Positions 55,279 to 64,000 of a stretch of 64,000 nt of DNA are shown one piece after another. The notes under the pieces were generated by a model that worked only from the letters and a program-made list of their open reading frames with translations, was not told the origin of the DNA and did not search any database. Numbering within the stretch: the first letter of the stretch is position 1; every line of letters begins with the position of its first letter. The stretch lies in NCBI GenBank assembly GCA_043228905.1, contig JBHGNT010000016.1, forward strand, positions 10,106,001 through 10,170,000, read 5' to 3'. A program made the translations under genes and the position numbers. Origin of the DNA: Azolla caroliniana. Lineage: Eukaryota > Polypodiophyta.

Positions 55279-55553
55279 ATGTGTGTATATGAGAGAGAGA
55301 GAGAAAGAGAGAGACAAGGAATAATACACAGAGAATACACAAGGTAAAAGTATATTAACAAAGGAGAAAGACTCAACATAATACAAGGTGGGAGGAGGGT
55401 GCTTTATATAGTCACCCTCTCTCTTCATAAAGCACCCTCCTCCCACCTTGTATTATGTTGAGTCTTTCTCCTTTGTTAATATACTTTTACCTTGCGTATT
55501 CTCTGTGTATTATTCCTTGTCTCTCTCTCTCTCTCTCTCATATACACACATAG
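55279..55553. repeat. Long hairpin: about 127-bp inverted repeat, 21-bp loop
   Basis: Arm 1 is 55279-55406 and arm 2 is 55428-55553. They match except for one substitution (near 55494) and a small length difference in the GA/CT run. Similarity extends a few bases further with one mismatch. The sequence is of the Cop-3 LTR type (TGTAAAGAATC start at 55235). It is probably a head-to-head LTR fragment. Confidence 0.92.
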
Positions 55554-55563
55554 TTCACACCTT

Positions 55564-57900
55564 TGTTAATATACTTTGGATGTAGTTAAGGATAAAGAGA
55601 ATTACCAAAAGCATTTGCATGAGTATAAAAGGCTTATTCAAAGAAAGAGAAGAATATGGGAAGTTACTCAACAATTTATCCAAACGCAAGAGAAAGCACA
55701 TGCATGTGCTAAATTTTGGGGAAATCTAAAGGGAAAACGTGTTGAGAGTTATGGTGACTTAACTCTTCACGACTTGTCTATGCATTGTAGGAATTTATAT
55801 GAGTTATCTCTTGCCAGAAAGATGATGTGTTATGGTTCTCTTTCACATATGCCTCCCTTCTTTACAATTGAAGATATATGCATAGGACTTAAGAAATTGG
55901 CCTCTCGAAAGGCAAGCGATCTTCAATGTATAAAGGCTGAAATGCTCAAATGGACGGGAAAGGAAGCACATATATGGATAAGCAATATGTTTAATAATGC
56001 ATTGCAACATGGTATGCCGTACGATTGAACTACAAATTGGATCAAACCTTTACATAAAGGTGGAGATATAAATAATGTAAACAACTATCGAACCATCATG
56101 GTTGGCTCATTAATGGCAAAACTATTTGGATGTATAATAGAATCAAAGATAAGTGTATGGGCTGAAAAAAGTCGTAAGAGAGCTTATGGACAAGCTGGCG
56201 TTCGGAAACACCATAGCACCATTGATCACCTTATCACCCTTCGAGTATTAATGGAGGAAAGTCGCCTTAGAGGTAAAGGTTTATATTGTTGCTTTGTAGA
56301 CTTCAAGAAAGCTTTTGATATGGTACCTCGTGAGCATCTTTGGAGGCGAATGGAAGAACTTGAGGTGCCAAGTGAATATATGCTTGCAATTTCCCGAATT
56401 TATAAGAAGGTTATATGTTGTGTGCACATGAGAGATAAACTTTCCGATTTTTTCAAAAGCACTATTGGTGTTAAGCAAGGATGCCCACTCTCACCAACAC
56501 TATTTGGTCTATGCATTGATGAATTGGAAGAAATGGTTACCAAGTTTGCAAAGGAAGAATGTGTTGAAGAAGTTGCCATTGGGAATGTTGTGATTATGTT
56601 TTTGCTATATGCAAATGATGTAGTGCTTTTTGCAAATACTTTAGGAGATGCACAAAAGCTTATGAAGGCATTGGAAATTTTTTGCATGCATACTAAATTA
56701 AGTATCAATAGCTCTAAAACCAAGATTATGCTTGTGAAGAGCCAAAAAAGAGATAAACCATGCAGTATGTACAACAATGAGCCACTTGAATGTGTGGAAA
56801 GCTTCAAATATCTTGGCCTTGAAGTTCCTTCAAATCATAGATGGAATGAATGTGCTACACGCCGCTTAGAGGCGGGCAAACGAGCATACTATGCATTTGA
56901 GAACACATGCAATCTTGGAGATATTAAGTGTTGGGTCCTCAAGAAATATCTTTTCAACACTTTGGTGACACCGGTTCTTCTCTGTGGGGTGGAAGTATGG
57001 GGCGGTAGCATCCCTAAATCTATGTGGAAAGAGTTTGAAAATGTCCAAAAGCATTTTCTTACCAAGTTTCTACAAGTTAAGAAACAAACGCCCTACACCC
57101 TCCTCCTTGAGACGGGATCACTTCCCATTGAGATCATGGCCATGGAAAGGGTTGTTGAATACATGCTTAAGGTTCAAAAGAGTCCCTCACATCGACTTCC
57201 TAGAATTGCGTGGGAAGCAAGCAAAAAGATCCAAAAGATGCATAAAAGCAAAATTTTGTGTTCCAGTTGGATGCAAGATATAGAAAAATGGTTTGGTAGA
57301 TGGGATGCGAGACACTTGCTTCATGATGCATCATTAGATTCCTCTGTAAATGAGGCATTTTTGCAACGCCAATGTATCATGACATGGGACAAATGTGGAG
57401 GCTCACGCTTCACATATTATACTACACATGTTGCACCTAACTACAAAACCATATTCTTTGCGGAACGGGGAAATCGTACACATCCATACATGTTAGAGCC
57501 CATACCGTTATCTGCCATTCGAACCATTGCTTCCATACTACTTAGCTCACATGCATTGCGATGTGAAATAGGGCGTTGGGGTACAAGTGATGAGAGTGGT
57601 CGGCTATGCACACTTTGCCCTAAACAAGTTCGTGAGTTTGAGTATCACACTTTGATACAATGCTCTGCCTTTGATCATATTCGACCATGCTTTCCACATC
57701 TGTTCGATCGAGCCCAATCTTTGCATGAATTCCTCTCACAACCACAATGTGCACTCTCGATGGCAACATTCATTGGTAAAGTTCTTAAACATCGAGAGTC
57801 ACTACTCACTTTCACACATATCACGTGAAATGTAATATTTTTGGTCTCATAGGTCATATTTGACCTCCGAAGACGATAATATAATCTATCTATCTATCTC
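55564..57900 (+). pseudogene. L-1, LINE ORF2: reverse transcriptase plus C-terminal CCHC, 5'-truncated
   Basis: One frame runs from about 55576 to 57828, broken only by TGA at 56026-56028 (a Trp or similar codon is expected between PYD and TTNWIK). RT motifs: YRTIMVGSLMAKLF, CCFVDFKKAFDMVPREHLWR, GVKQGCPLSPTLFGLCIDEL and FLLYANDVVLFANT. The catalytic [FY]ADD has become YAND, which should abolish polymerase activity. The C-terminus has C-x2-C-x10-H-x5-C (LCTLCPKQ...YHTLIQC). No endonuclease domain is present, since the 5' end is truncated at the LTR hairpin. The 3' UTR has CATAGGTCATATTTGACC and a (TCTA)n tail (57884-57899). Confidence 0.9.
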
Positions 57901-58212
57901 AAGGTGAGTTCACACACTAGACCAAGTTGAGGTTGATTCTCAACACGCCCTCCTCAAGCTCAAGTCGAGTCGGTTTCAGACGGTATACGAAATCCGCTTC
58001 GACTCGCGTTCTGGAGTCCGCGTCGACTCGCATTTATGCGGAGTTGCGGAATCTGTGCTCCAACTTGCGTTGTGCGTAGTTGCGAATTCTATGCTTTGGC
58101 TTGCATCTTTCTTTGCGGCTTTGCGCGGTAGGTCAGCTCTTCGCGGCTTCGTTGCGTGGTTACGTAATCCACGCGTTATTGCATAGTGAGCGCGGTTTGC
58201 GGAATCCACGCG
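57901..58212 (-). repeat. Cop-7 3' LTR start and repetitive leader
   Basis: The minus strand reads a purine run GAGGAGGGCG then TGTTGAGAATCAACC at 57945. Bases 57901-57945 are the LTR start, cut by L-1. Bases 57946-58212 hold short GC-rich repeats (TTGCGGAATC, GCGTTATTGCATA twice at 58172 and 58212) between RNase H and the LTR, with no gene. Confidence 0.6.
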
Positions 58213-58776
58213 TTATTGCATAATGTCTTCAGTACTCCGCCTCAAGCTTGTCAGGTGAGGGATTTTCAATCCGAGATCAGTCATGAATTGCCATAGCTTG
58301 TCGGCTCCTAAGGATTTAGTGAAGATGTCGGCCGTTTGAAGATTGGTGCTAATGTGTTGTAGGTTGACATCGCCCGCTAGAACGCGCTCTCGGATGAAGT
58401 GATAGTGCACTTCGATGTGCTTTGTCTGCACGTGGAACACTGGGTTCCGAGCCAAATAGATATTGCTCATGTTGTCGCAGTAAAGGGAAGTCGGATCCTG
58501 GATGGGTATGCCCAGATCCTTGAGTATCCTTTTGAGCCATACGGCTTCACATGTGGCCACTGCCGCGCCCCTGTATTCCGCCTCCGTACTCGAAAGAGTG
58601 ACGATAGGCTGCTTCTTGCTACTCCAGGATATTGCTCCGCTGCCAAGGGAGAAAATAAATCCGGAGGTTGATCTTCTATCGGCTTTGTAGCCGGCCCAAT
58701 CGGCGTCTGTGTACTCTTCGAGTCGTATTGGCATCACGGTTTTGTAGAGGATGTCGCAATCCATTGTGCCGCTCAT
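58213..58776 (-). CDS. Cop-7 RNase H domain (3' part of pol)
   Basis: A 187-codon open frame with all copia RNase H landmarks: DADWAGYKADRRSTSGF, SWSSKKQPIVTLSSTEAEYR, ATCEAVWLKRILKDLGI, LYCDNMSNIYLARNP, KHIEVHYHFIRERVLAG and TADIFTKSL. D, E and D catalytic positions are present. The C-terminal TADIFTKSL box is typical of plant copia elements. Upstream RT is in another frame, so the domain can no longer be made as part of a full polyprotein. I list it as a coding fragment because this exon-sized frame itself is undamaged. Confidence 0.85.
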   Translation of the reverse strand: MSGTMDCDILYKTVMPIRLEEYTDADWAGYKADRRSTSGFIFSLGSGAISWSSKKQPIVTLSSTEAEYRGAAVATCEAVWLKRILKDLGIPIQDPTSLYCDNMSNIYLARNPVFHVQTKHIEVHYHFIRERVLAGDVNLQHISTNLQTADIFTKSLGADKLWQFMTDLGLKIPHLTSLRRSTEDIMQ

Positions 58777-59640
58777 GTATCGTACAACTCGCTTAGCGCA
58801 ATCGAAGTGAGTATCCTGTGGTGTTTACATGAATTGACTAAGGAGACCGACCGGATAACTGAGATCGGGTCGAGTGATCGTGAGGTAGATGAGACTCCCG
58901 ATGAGTTGCCGATACTGAGTTGGCTCACACGCTTTGGTGCCGGAGTTCGCATCCAATTTGAGATTGCGATCGAGCGAGATTGCCGCGAATTTGCACTCAG
59001 CCATCCCGAACTTGTATAACAAGTTGAGGATGTAGTGCCGTTCAGAAATCATGATTCCAGCCGGAGTCCGAATTACCTCGATGCCGAGGAAGTAGTGGAG
59101 CTCCTTCATGTCCGTCATCTCGAACTTGTCGGAAAGGAGGGATTTGACCTTATTGATTTCGACGAGATGCTCACCTCCAATGACTAGGTCATCCACATAT
59201 AAAATGATGATGATCGGACTTGTAAAATCGCTTCGCATGTAGAGTGAGTTGTCCGACTTTGACATACGGAAGCCGATTTGATGAAGATATTGTGTTATCT
59301 TCGAATGCCATGCACGCGGTGATTGCTTGAGGCCGTAGAGTGGCTTCTTGAGTCAGCATACAACTTTCGGATGGGTGCTCGAGTTGAAGCCGGGTGGTTG
59401 TATCATGTACACCTCCTCTTCTAGTTCGCCTTGTAGAAAGGCGTTCTTGACGTCCATTTGATGGAGGTGCCACCCTTTCACCTCAGCAAGCGCAATTACA
59501 GTCCGTACCATCGTCATCTTTGCCACCGGGGCAAAGGTCTCCTCGTAGTCAACTCCGTGCGTTTGGGCTTTTCACGGGGTTCTTTTCACCGGTGGATCGG
59601 TGGAGCTTTTCATTTGCAGCTTACGGGGTTCTTTTCACGG
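58777..59640 (-). pseudogene. Cop-7 reverse transcriptase
   Basis: The minus frame 59265-58825 encodes SPIIIILYVDDLVIGGEHLV (YVDD box), FEMTDMKELHYFLGIEVIRT, QYRQLIGSLIYLTITRPDLS and YPVGLLSQFM. Upstream 59473-59270 is in another frame (HPPGFNSSTHPKVVC-like, KSHRVHGIRR). The plus-strand phrase GGGGTTCTTTTCACGG/CGGTGGATCGG... is duplicated at 59577 and 59626, disrupting the RT N-terminus. Confidence 0.82.
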
Positions 59641-60830
59641 ATGGATTAGCGGAGCTTTTCATTTGCAGAGATGAGGGCTTTCTTAGCTCCAATTGGTACT
59701 TCGAAACCGCTGAACTCATTGTCGAGTGAGTGAGTCGACTCATCGTCGTCGAAGCAATCGTCTGCGTATTCCGCCATTTTCGCCTTGCTTTTGTCCATCT
59801 TCAGGCTAGGCCGTGATGTGCTTTGATCGCTCAAAGGCTTTTGTGGTTCGCTCCATTGGGTCGTGATCGGACTTTCTTCGAACATGCATGTAAGGAGATC
59901 TTCATCCTCTATCTCTTGTTCGGCGGATTCCGGGTCGAGCGGAGTCAGAGTCGAGATTTTCTCTGGTGCGTACCAGAATGCGGACTCGTCAAAAACGACA
60001 TCTCGACTTACTCGAGATTTTCGAGTTGAGGGGTTGTAGCACTTGTACCCCTTTTGCTCCAATGAGTATCCTATGAGGATACATTTCTCCAACTTCGGGT
60101 CAAGCTTTCGACGCTTCTCGTCGGGGATGTGCACGTATGCTATCGCGCCGAATATGTGGATGTGCGATAAGTCCGGCTTCTTTCTAAAGTATTTTTCATG
60201 CGGAGTGACCTCATGCACGCCGGATGTTGTGCACTGGTTCATTAGTTAGACGGCCGTATTTGCAGCTTCAGCCCTATATGACTTGGGCATATGGTTCTCG
60301 TTCGCCATGGCCCGCGCTACTTCGAGGATGTGCCGATTTTTGCGCTCGACTACCCCATTTTGTTGCGGAGTGTGTCGGCAAGTGAATTCTCGCCAAATTC
60401 CTTCCTTTTGGAGATGCGCCGTGATATCGTCCGAGAAGTACTCCTTGCCGCCATCCGATTGGAGACATCATACATGTCGGTCCGTGGTTTTCTCGACTTC
60501 ATTCTTGAATTTTTGGAAGTTTCCGAACACTTCGCTCTTTTGCCGCATCGAATAGATCCAAGTGTGCCTAGAAAAGTCTTCGATGAAGAGCACGTAATAT
60601 CGGCATCTGCCGAATGTAGCCGTTTGCGCCAATCCCCATACGCCGGAATGGACTATGTCGCGTAGACCTTTGCTCACGTTCCGCTCTTTCGGGAATGGGT
60701 GTCGGTGTTGCTTGCCGAATTGGCACGCTTCACATACACCTTCAATCTCCTTCTCTTTGAATGTCAGGAGTCCGATGACAACTCCTTTCGATTTCATTGC
60801 TTTGAGTTTGTTGAGATTGATGTGGCTGAT
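59641..60830 (-). pseudogene. Cop-7 integrase
   Basis: The minus frame 60797-60468 gives the zinc-finger end and core start (GVCEACQFGKQHRHPFPKER, VHSGVWGLAQTATFGRCRYY, VLFIEDFSRHTWIYSMRQKS). 60460-60250 has frameshifts around the DGGKEYFSDD segment. The frame 60242-59646 has HEVTPHEKYFRKKPDLSHIH, FGAIAYVHIPDEKRRKLDPK and YSLEQKGYKCYNPSTRKSRV, the C-terminal integrase region, then an acidic linker. The core is broken by stops. Confidence 0.82.
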
Positions 60831-61069
60831 TCACTTATGCCATAGCTCTATGTCAGAGTCGGCTTTCGTGCTTTTCGCGAACATGGCGGATTTCATCTCG
60901 TGTGAATCAAGAATGAAGATCCGACCCTCTCTTCTTCCGCGTGCGATGATTCGGCCTTCTTTTTCGATGAAGCACCCTTCTTGGTCGAATCGTACTTGCA
61001 TCCCTTGCTCAACCATTCGGCCGACCGAGACCAAATTCTTCGTGATGGTGGGAACATGCAAGACATTTT
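60831..61069 (-). pseudogene. Cop-7 GAG-pre-integrase, cut by Gyp-2
   Basis: Minus frame 61061-60831: MHVPTITKNLVSVGRMVEQG, VRFDQEGCFIEKEGRIIARG and ADSDIELWHK, the GAG-pre-integrase segment seen also in Cop-5. It ends where the Gyp-2 LTR begins at 61070. Confidence 0.85.
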
Positions 61070-61506
61070 TGTTACCCGGCCGGCAAGAAGGCTTAAGGAT
61101 GTCCAGACCAGAGTGTGAAAGGAATAGTTTATTCGGGAACTGTTGTAATTATTTTATTAATATGGACGGATGGACCGGAATCGGTATCCCGATCCGGATC
61201 CAGACCGATTTCGAATAGGTGCCGGTTGGCAACGTTTTGTACTTCGCACCGGAGACCTATATAAAGGCCCGGTTACAATGTAATTGACAGCGAATAATTA
61301 ATAGAACTTATTGCCTTAACCTTTCAGTATTGATTACTGTTCTGTACTCATTGTTATATCTTACGCGTGTAATGACGTATTGCTAAGTAACCACTTAAGG
61401 TCTAATTAAGCATTGTGTCGTAAGTCATCTTGCCGTAACACCCTTTGGTGAAGTTTCTTAAGTGGACACCCTGTGTTAGGCTATTGTCCAGCCCTAAGGA
61501 TTAACA
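61070..61506 (+). repeat. Gyp-2 5' LTR
   Basis: It starts TGTTACCCGG and ends GATTAACA (437 bp), with TATA promoter CCTATATAAAGG (61255-61266) and CACCCTGTGTTAGG near the 3' end. The primer-site region TTTTTGGCGACCACGATTCC follows at 61511, of the TTTGGCG type common in plant gypsy elements. Confidence 0.85.
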
Positions 61507-61684
61507 CAGTTTTTGGCGACCACGATTCCTGCACAATCGCACTGAACAATGGCGGGAATGGATGACTAGGCCAACAGACGACCCGGTTATGGAGAGAGCA
61601 TGAAGACTTGCTAAACGGCGAAGGCGGCGAGAGGTTTTCTGGCAAGCAGCGGAAGAAATCCGATCGGATCGATGATTTTCCAAA

Positions 61685-62776
61685 GTGATCTGGAAAGTGG
61701 TGGAGGAGTCGCTCCGTCTGCAACAAAACGCCTACCCGGACGAAGGAAGCAGCTTAAACAGTCTTCGGGAAGCGGAATCCCTTCTCCAGGCCTTGATAGG
61801 AAGAGACGGCGAATCCGAAGCATTTTCGAAGCTGGAATTGGATTCGGAAGGGGGTTACAGCGCGCATACGAACTATTGCACCAGCAACGACACCCCAAGA
61901 GGACCGGAGGATGAGGAGTCGGATACATTACCGACACCGGAACTAGAATTGTCAAACTGGGAACCTCCGACACTAGACATGGAGCAACCTCCGGAGACAG
62001 AAGAAGACAAAGAAAGACCTCCGACACCGGAAGTTGAGCCGACAACACCAAAGGAAGACCGGCAAAGACCTCTGACGCCGATGGAACAGCAAGAAAGACC
62101 ACCGACACTACTAGCCCGCGTACCGACACCGGACGACGACATGCCGTTCCAGTACTCCAAGTATAGGGATGACCCGGACACGGAGGCTCATGTTCACGCG
62201 TTTCAACAAACATGGGAGGCGAACCATGTGTCACAACGGTTAATCGCAGCCGAAGAGGAACAATCTAAGATAGCCAAATTCGGCGTGACATTGGAAGGAC
62301 CGGCCACTAGATGCCACCGGACGCAGGACCCCAGCACCATCACCACCTTTGCGGACCTGAAAGATAAATTCTTGCACTTCTTTTAGAAGGAGGTGGACCA
62401 GAGAGAAATGGTGGGCCTATTTTATACCATCCGGCAGGACCCTGGGGAGAGCATTCCGCAGTTTGTCATCCGGTTTCAACGGATGCACAATCAGCTTACC
62501 CGAACACCTCCGGAGGAAGAAACACGGGCTATATTCTTAGCCGCGCTCCAGGAACCTCTACGAACTTTATGCACGGTCATCGACTTTCGCACAAGCACCG
62601 TCAACCAGGTCATCGACTGGGTTAGAGAAATGGAGAAAACGAGCTCTTGGCTAACAATGAGAGCCCTCCAACGAGCGTTACCAATCGATGAGGATCTCCG
62701 GTTCCGGCAAGCAATCCAATGCACGGCCTGCTTGAATTCCGGACACTCGGCACTGGAGTGCACCATGCGAACATAG
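61685..62776 (+). pseudogene. gag: Gyp-2 gag with zinc knuckle, one stop
   Basis: The frame 61685-62386 starts MIWKVVEESLRLQQNAYPDE, passes a Pro/Thr/Glu-rich region with repeated PPTPE-type motifs (61930-62140), and enters the capsid domain (FQQTWEANHVSQRLIAAEEE, FADLKDKFLHFF). A TAG at 62384-62386 interrupts it. The same protein continues at 62393-62776 (MVGLFYTIRQDPGESIPQFV, RFQRMHNQL, ETRAIFLAALQEPLRTL) and ends with a CCHC knuckle CTACLNSGHSALEC (C-x2-C-x4-H-x4-C) near 62729. The stop is in a likely FW/Q codon. No pol follows before copia sequence begins at about 63048. Confidence 0.8.
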
Positions 62777-63047
62777 TGCTTACTCTGCCAATCTACGAGC
62801 CACACGATGGACCAGTGCGAATATAACTTATTGAATCGGCAAGCACCACCAGTCCGGCAAATCGATCCACGTAGCAGCCGAGACGAAGAAGATGAATGCT
62901 GGCGGCGAGAGGAGCAATATCGACCGGCACAGGATGTCCGGTACAGCGATCGGCGAGACAACTATGACCGGTATGAGAGATATGACAGGTACTGAGATTA
63001 CAATGGACGGTACGAGCATTACAACCGGGATTACTCCCCCGGGTACT
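62777..63047 (+). other. Gyp-2 post-gag remnant and junction
   Basis: CGGTA/GACAACTATGACCGGTATG repeats encode an R/Y/D-rich stretch (RYSDRRDNYDRYERYDRY) near 62935-62995. It then stops, and copia begins. No protease or RT of gypsy type is seen, so Gyp-2 was truncated here. Confidence 0.5.
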
Positions 63048-64000
63048 GAGGCGTTGTCGACAGCGACATATGTGATAAACAGATCACCCTCAGTGCCCTT
63101 GGATGGAGACACACAACAAAAGGTGTGGACCGGTAAGGAAGTGTTCTACCGGCAGAAGAAGTAGAGGAAGCTAAAATCGAAACCGGCCAAGACCCCGAAT
63201 CGGATTCGGATGAAGAACAAATAGAGGAGCCGGTTGTCGAAAGCCAAAGACGGAGATATCCTCTCAGAGAGAGAAGGCCCCCCCGAAGATTTTCGGATGC
63301 AGAGCATGTGCTGCTGAACGATGAGGGGGAGCCGGAAAGCTTCGAAAAAGCAAAGGATGACACCCATAGCTGCAAGTGGTTGAGTGCCATGCAAGGCGAG
63401 ATGGATTCCCTGCATGAGAACCACATGTGTGAACTGGTGGAGGTGCTGAAAGGAAAGCGGGCACTTCGGAATAAGTGCGTGTACAAGTTGAAACCGGGAG
63501 ATGCCGACAACCGCCGAAGATACAAAGCTAGGATCATGGTGAAGGGGTTCCAACAAAAGAAGGGCGTGGACTTCGACGAGATATTTGCCCCGGTGGTAAA
63601 GATGACTTCCATTTGGACGATGTTGAGCATAAGTGGTAAGCATGGACCTCAGGGTAAAGCAGTTAGACGTGAAGACGGCTTTCCTCCACAGAGACCTCAA
63701 AGAGGAGATCTACATGCAACAACTGGAGGGAGTTGTGAAGAAAGGGAAGGAGCACCTGGTTTGCCGGTTGAAGAAGAGCCTCTATGGTTTGAAGCAGGCT
63801 CCTCGGCAATGGTACCGAAAGTTCGACTCCATGACGGATCAAGGATATCACAAGACGTAGGCTGACCACTGCGTGTTTGTGAAGAAGTTTGAAGCTTGAG
63901 ACTTCCTAATACTCCTCATGTACGTGGACGACATGTTGATCGTCGGACGAGACCAAGTCAAGATATAGATGCTGAAGAAGGTTCTGAACCAGACCTTCTC
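63048..64000 (+). pseudogene. Cop-8 integrase end and RT, runs off the window
   Basis: The plus strand has ALSTATYVINRSPSVPLDGD and TQQKVWTGKEVFYR (integrase), then a deletion joins directly to the acidic linker (LSERERRPPRRFSDAEHVLL). RT follows: SAMQGEMDSLHENHMCELVE, YKARIMVKGFQQKKGVDFDE, QLDVKTAFLHRDLKEEIYMQ, KKSLYGLKQAPRQWYRKFDS, with the LLMYVDDMLIVG box near 63915-63950. Frame changes occur near 63630 and 63860. It closely matches Cop-1 and Cop-2 RT but lies on the plus strand. Confidence 0.85.

Overview
The window is a block of nested transposable elements from a eukaryote, most likely a land plant or another streptophyte. This rests on abundant Ty1/copia elements primed by initiator tRNA-Met, a Ty3 chromovirus, a hAT BED-finger remnant, a LINE with a C-terminal CCHC motif, and GT-AG introns. 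No host gene, rRNA or authentic tRNA gene was found, and I cannot name the species. Working labels used below: Gyp-1/2 (Ty3/gypsy), Cop-1 to Cop-8 (Ty1/copia), L-1 to L-3 (LINEs), and Palin-1/Palin-2 for two large terminal-inverted-repeat (TIR) DNA transposons.

Layout. 1-4906: 3' part of Gyp-1, a chromovirus with intact-looking gag and pol joined by a textbook -1 frameshift signal. It is inserted in the 3' LTR of Cop-1 (- strand). Cop-1 runs from 4907 to 23320 and is interrupted by a solo LTR (5668-7099, itself carrying LINE pieces), by Palin-1 (11240-22542, target duplication TTCA) and by a solo gypsy LTR (22596-23066, target duplication TCTAC). Cop-1 itself lies in the gag of Cop-3 (23321-24400 and on past 30814). 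The Cop-3 LTR is split by Cop-2 (24401-30808, target duplication GAGGA), which carries its own solo LTR and an AT-rich insert. 30940-32523 is a decayed Cop-4. Palin-2 occupies 32528-43181 (target duplication TAGC). 43448-45480 is Cop-5 and 45581-50690 is Cop-6. 50700-54238 holds repeats and LTR pieces. 54239-54707 is a gypsy LTR. 55279-55553 is a long hairpin. 55564-57900 is LINE L-1, 57901-61069 is Cop-7, 61070-63047 is Gyp-2 with LTR and gag, and 63048-64000 is the start of Cop-8.

The most interesting objects are Palin-1 and Palin-2. Both are about 11 kb, share a 25-bp TIR and make 4-bp target duplications. Both carry the same convergent gene set. Gene A encodes a DDE-type transposase with an N-terminal helix-turn-helix. 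Gene B encodes a RING-finger-like protein. Gene C encodes a domain resembling the FCP1/NIF branch of HAD phosphatases. Gene A and gene B are each interrupted by one intron made almost entirely of repeats of the perfect 14-bp palindrome TAGCTAATTAGCTA. The same word also occurs next to the TIRs. In Palin-2 the gene A frame (863 codons over two exons) and the gene B/C frames are open and the splice sites are intact. Palin-1 is a decayed copy with stops, frameshifts, a 5' deletion of gene B, and loss of the AG acceptor at both array introns. I regard this as a probably undescribed family of self-contained transposons that use, or at least tolerate, palindromic intron arrays.
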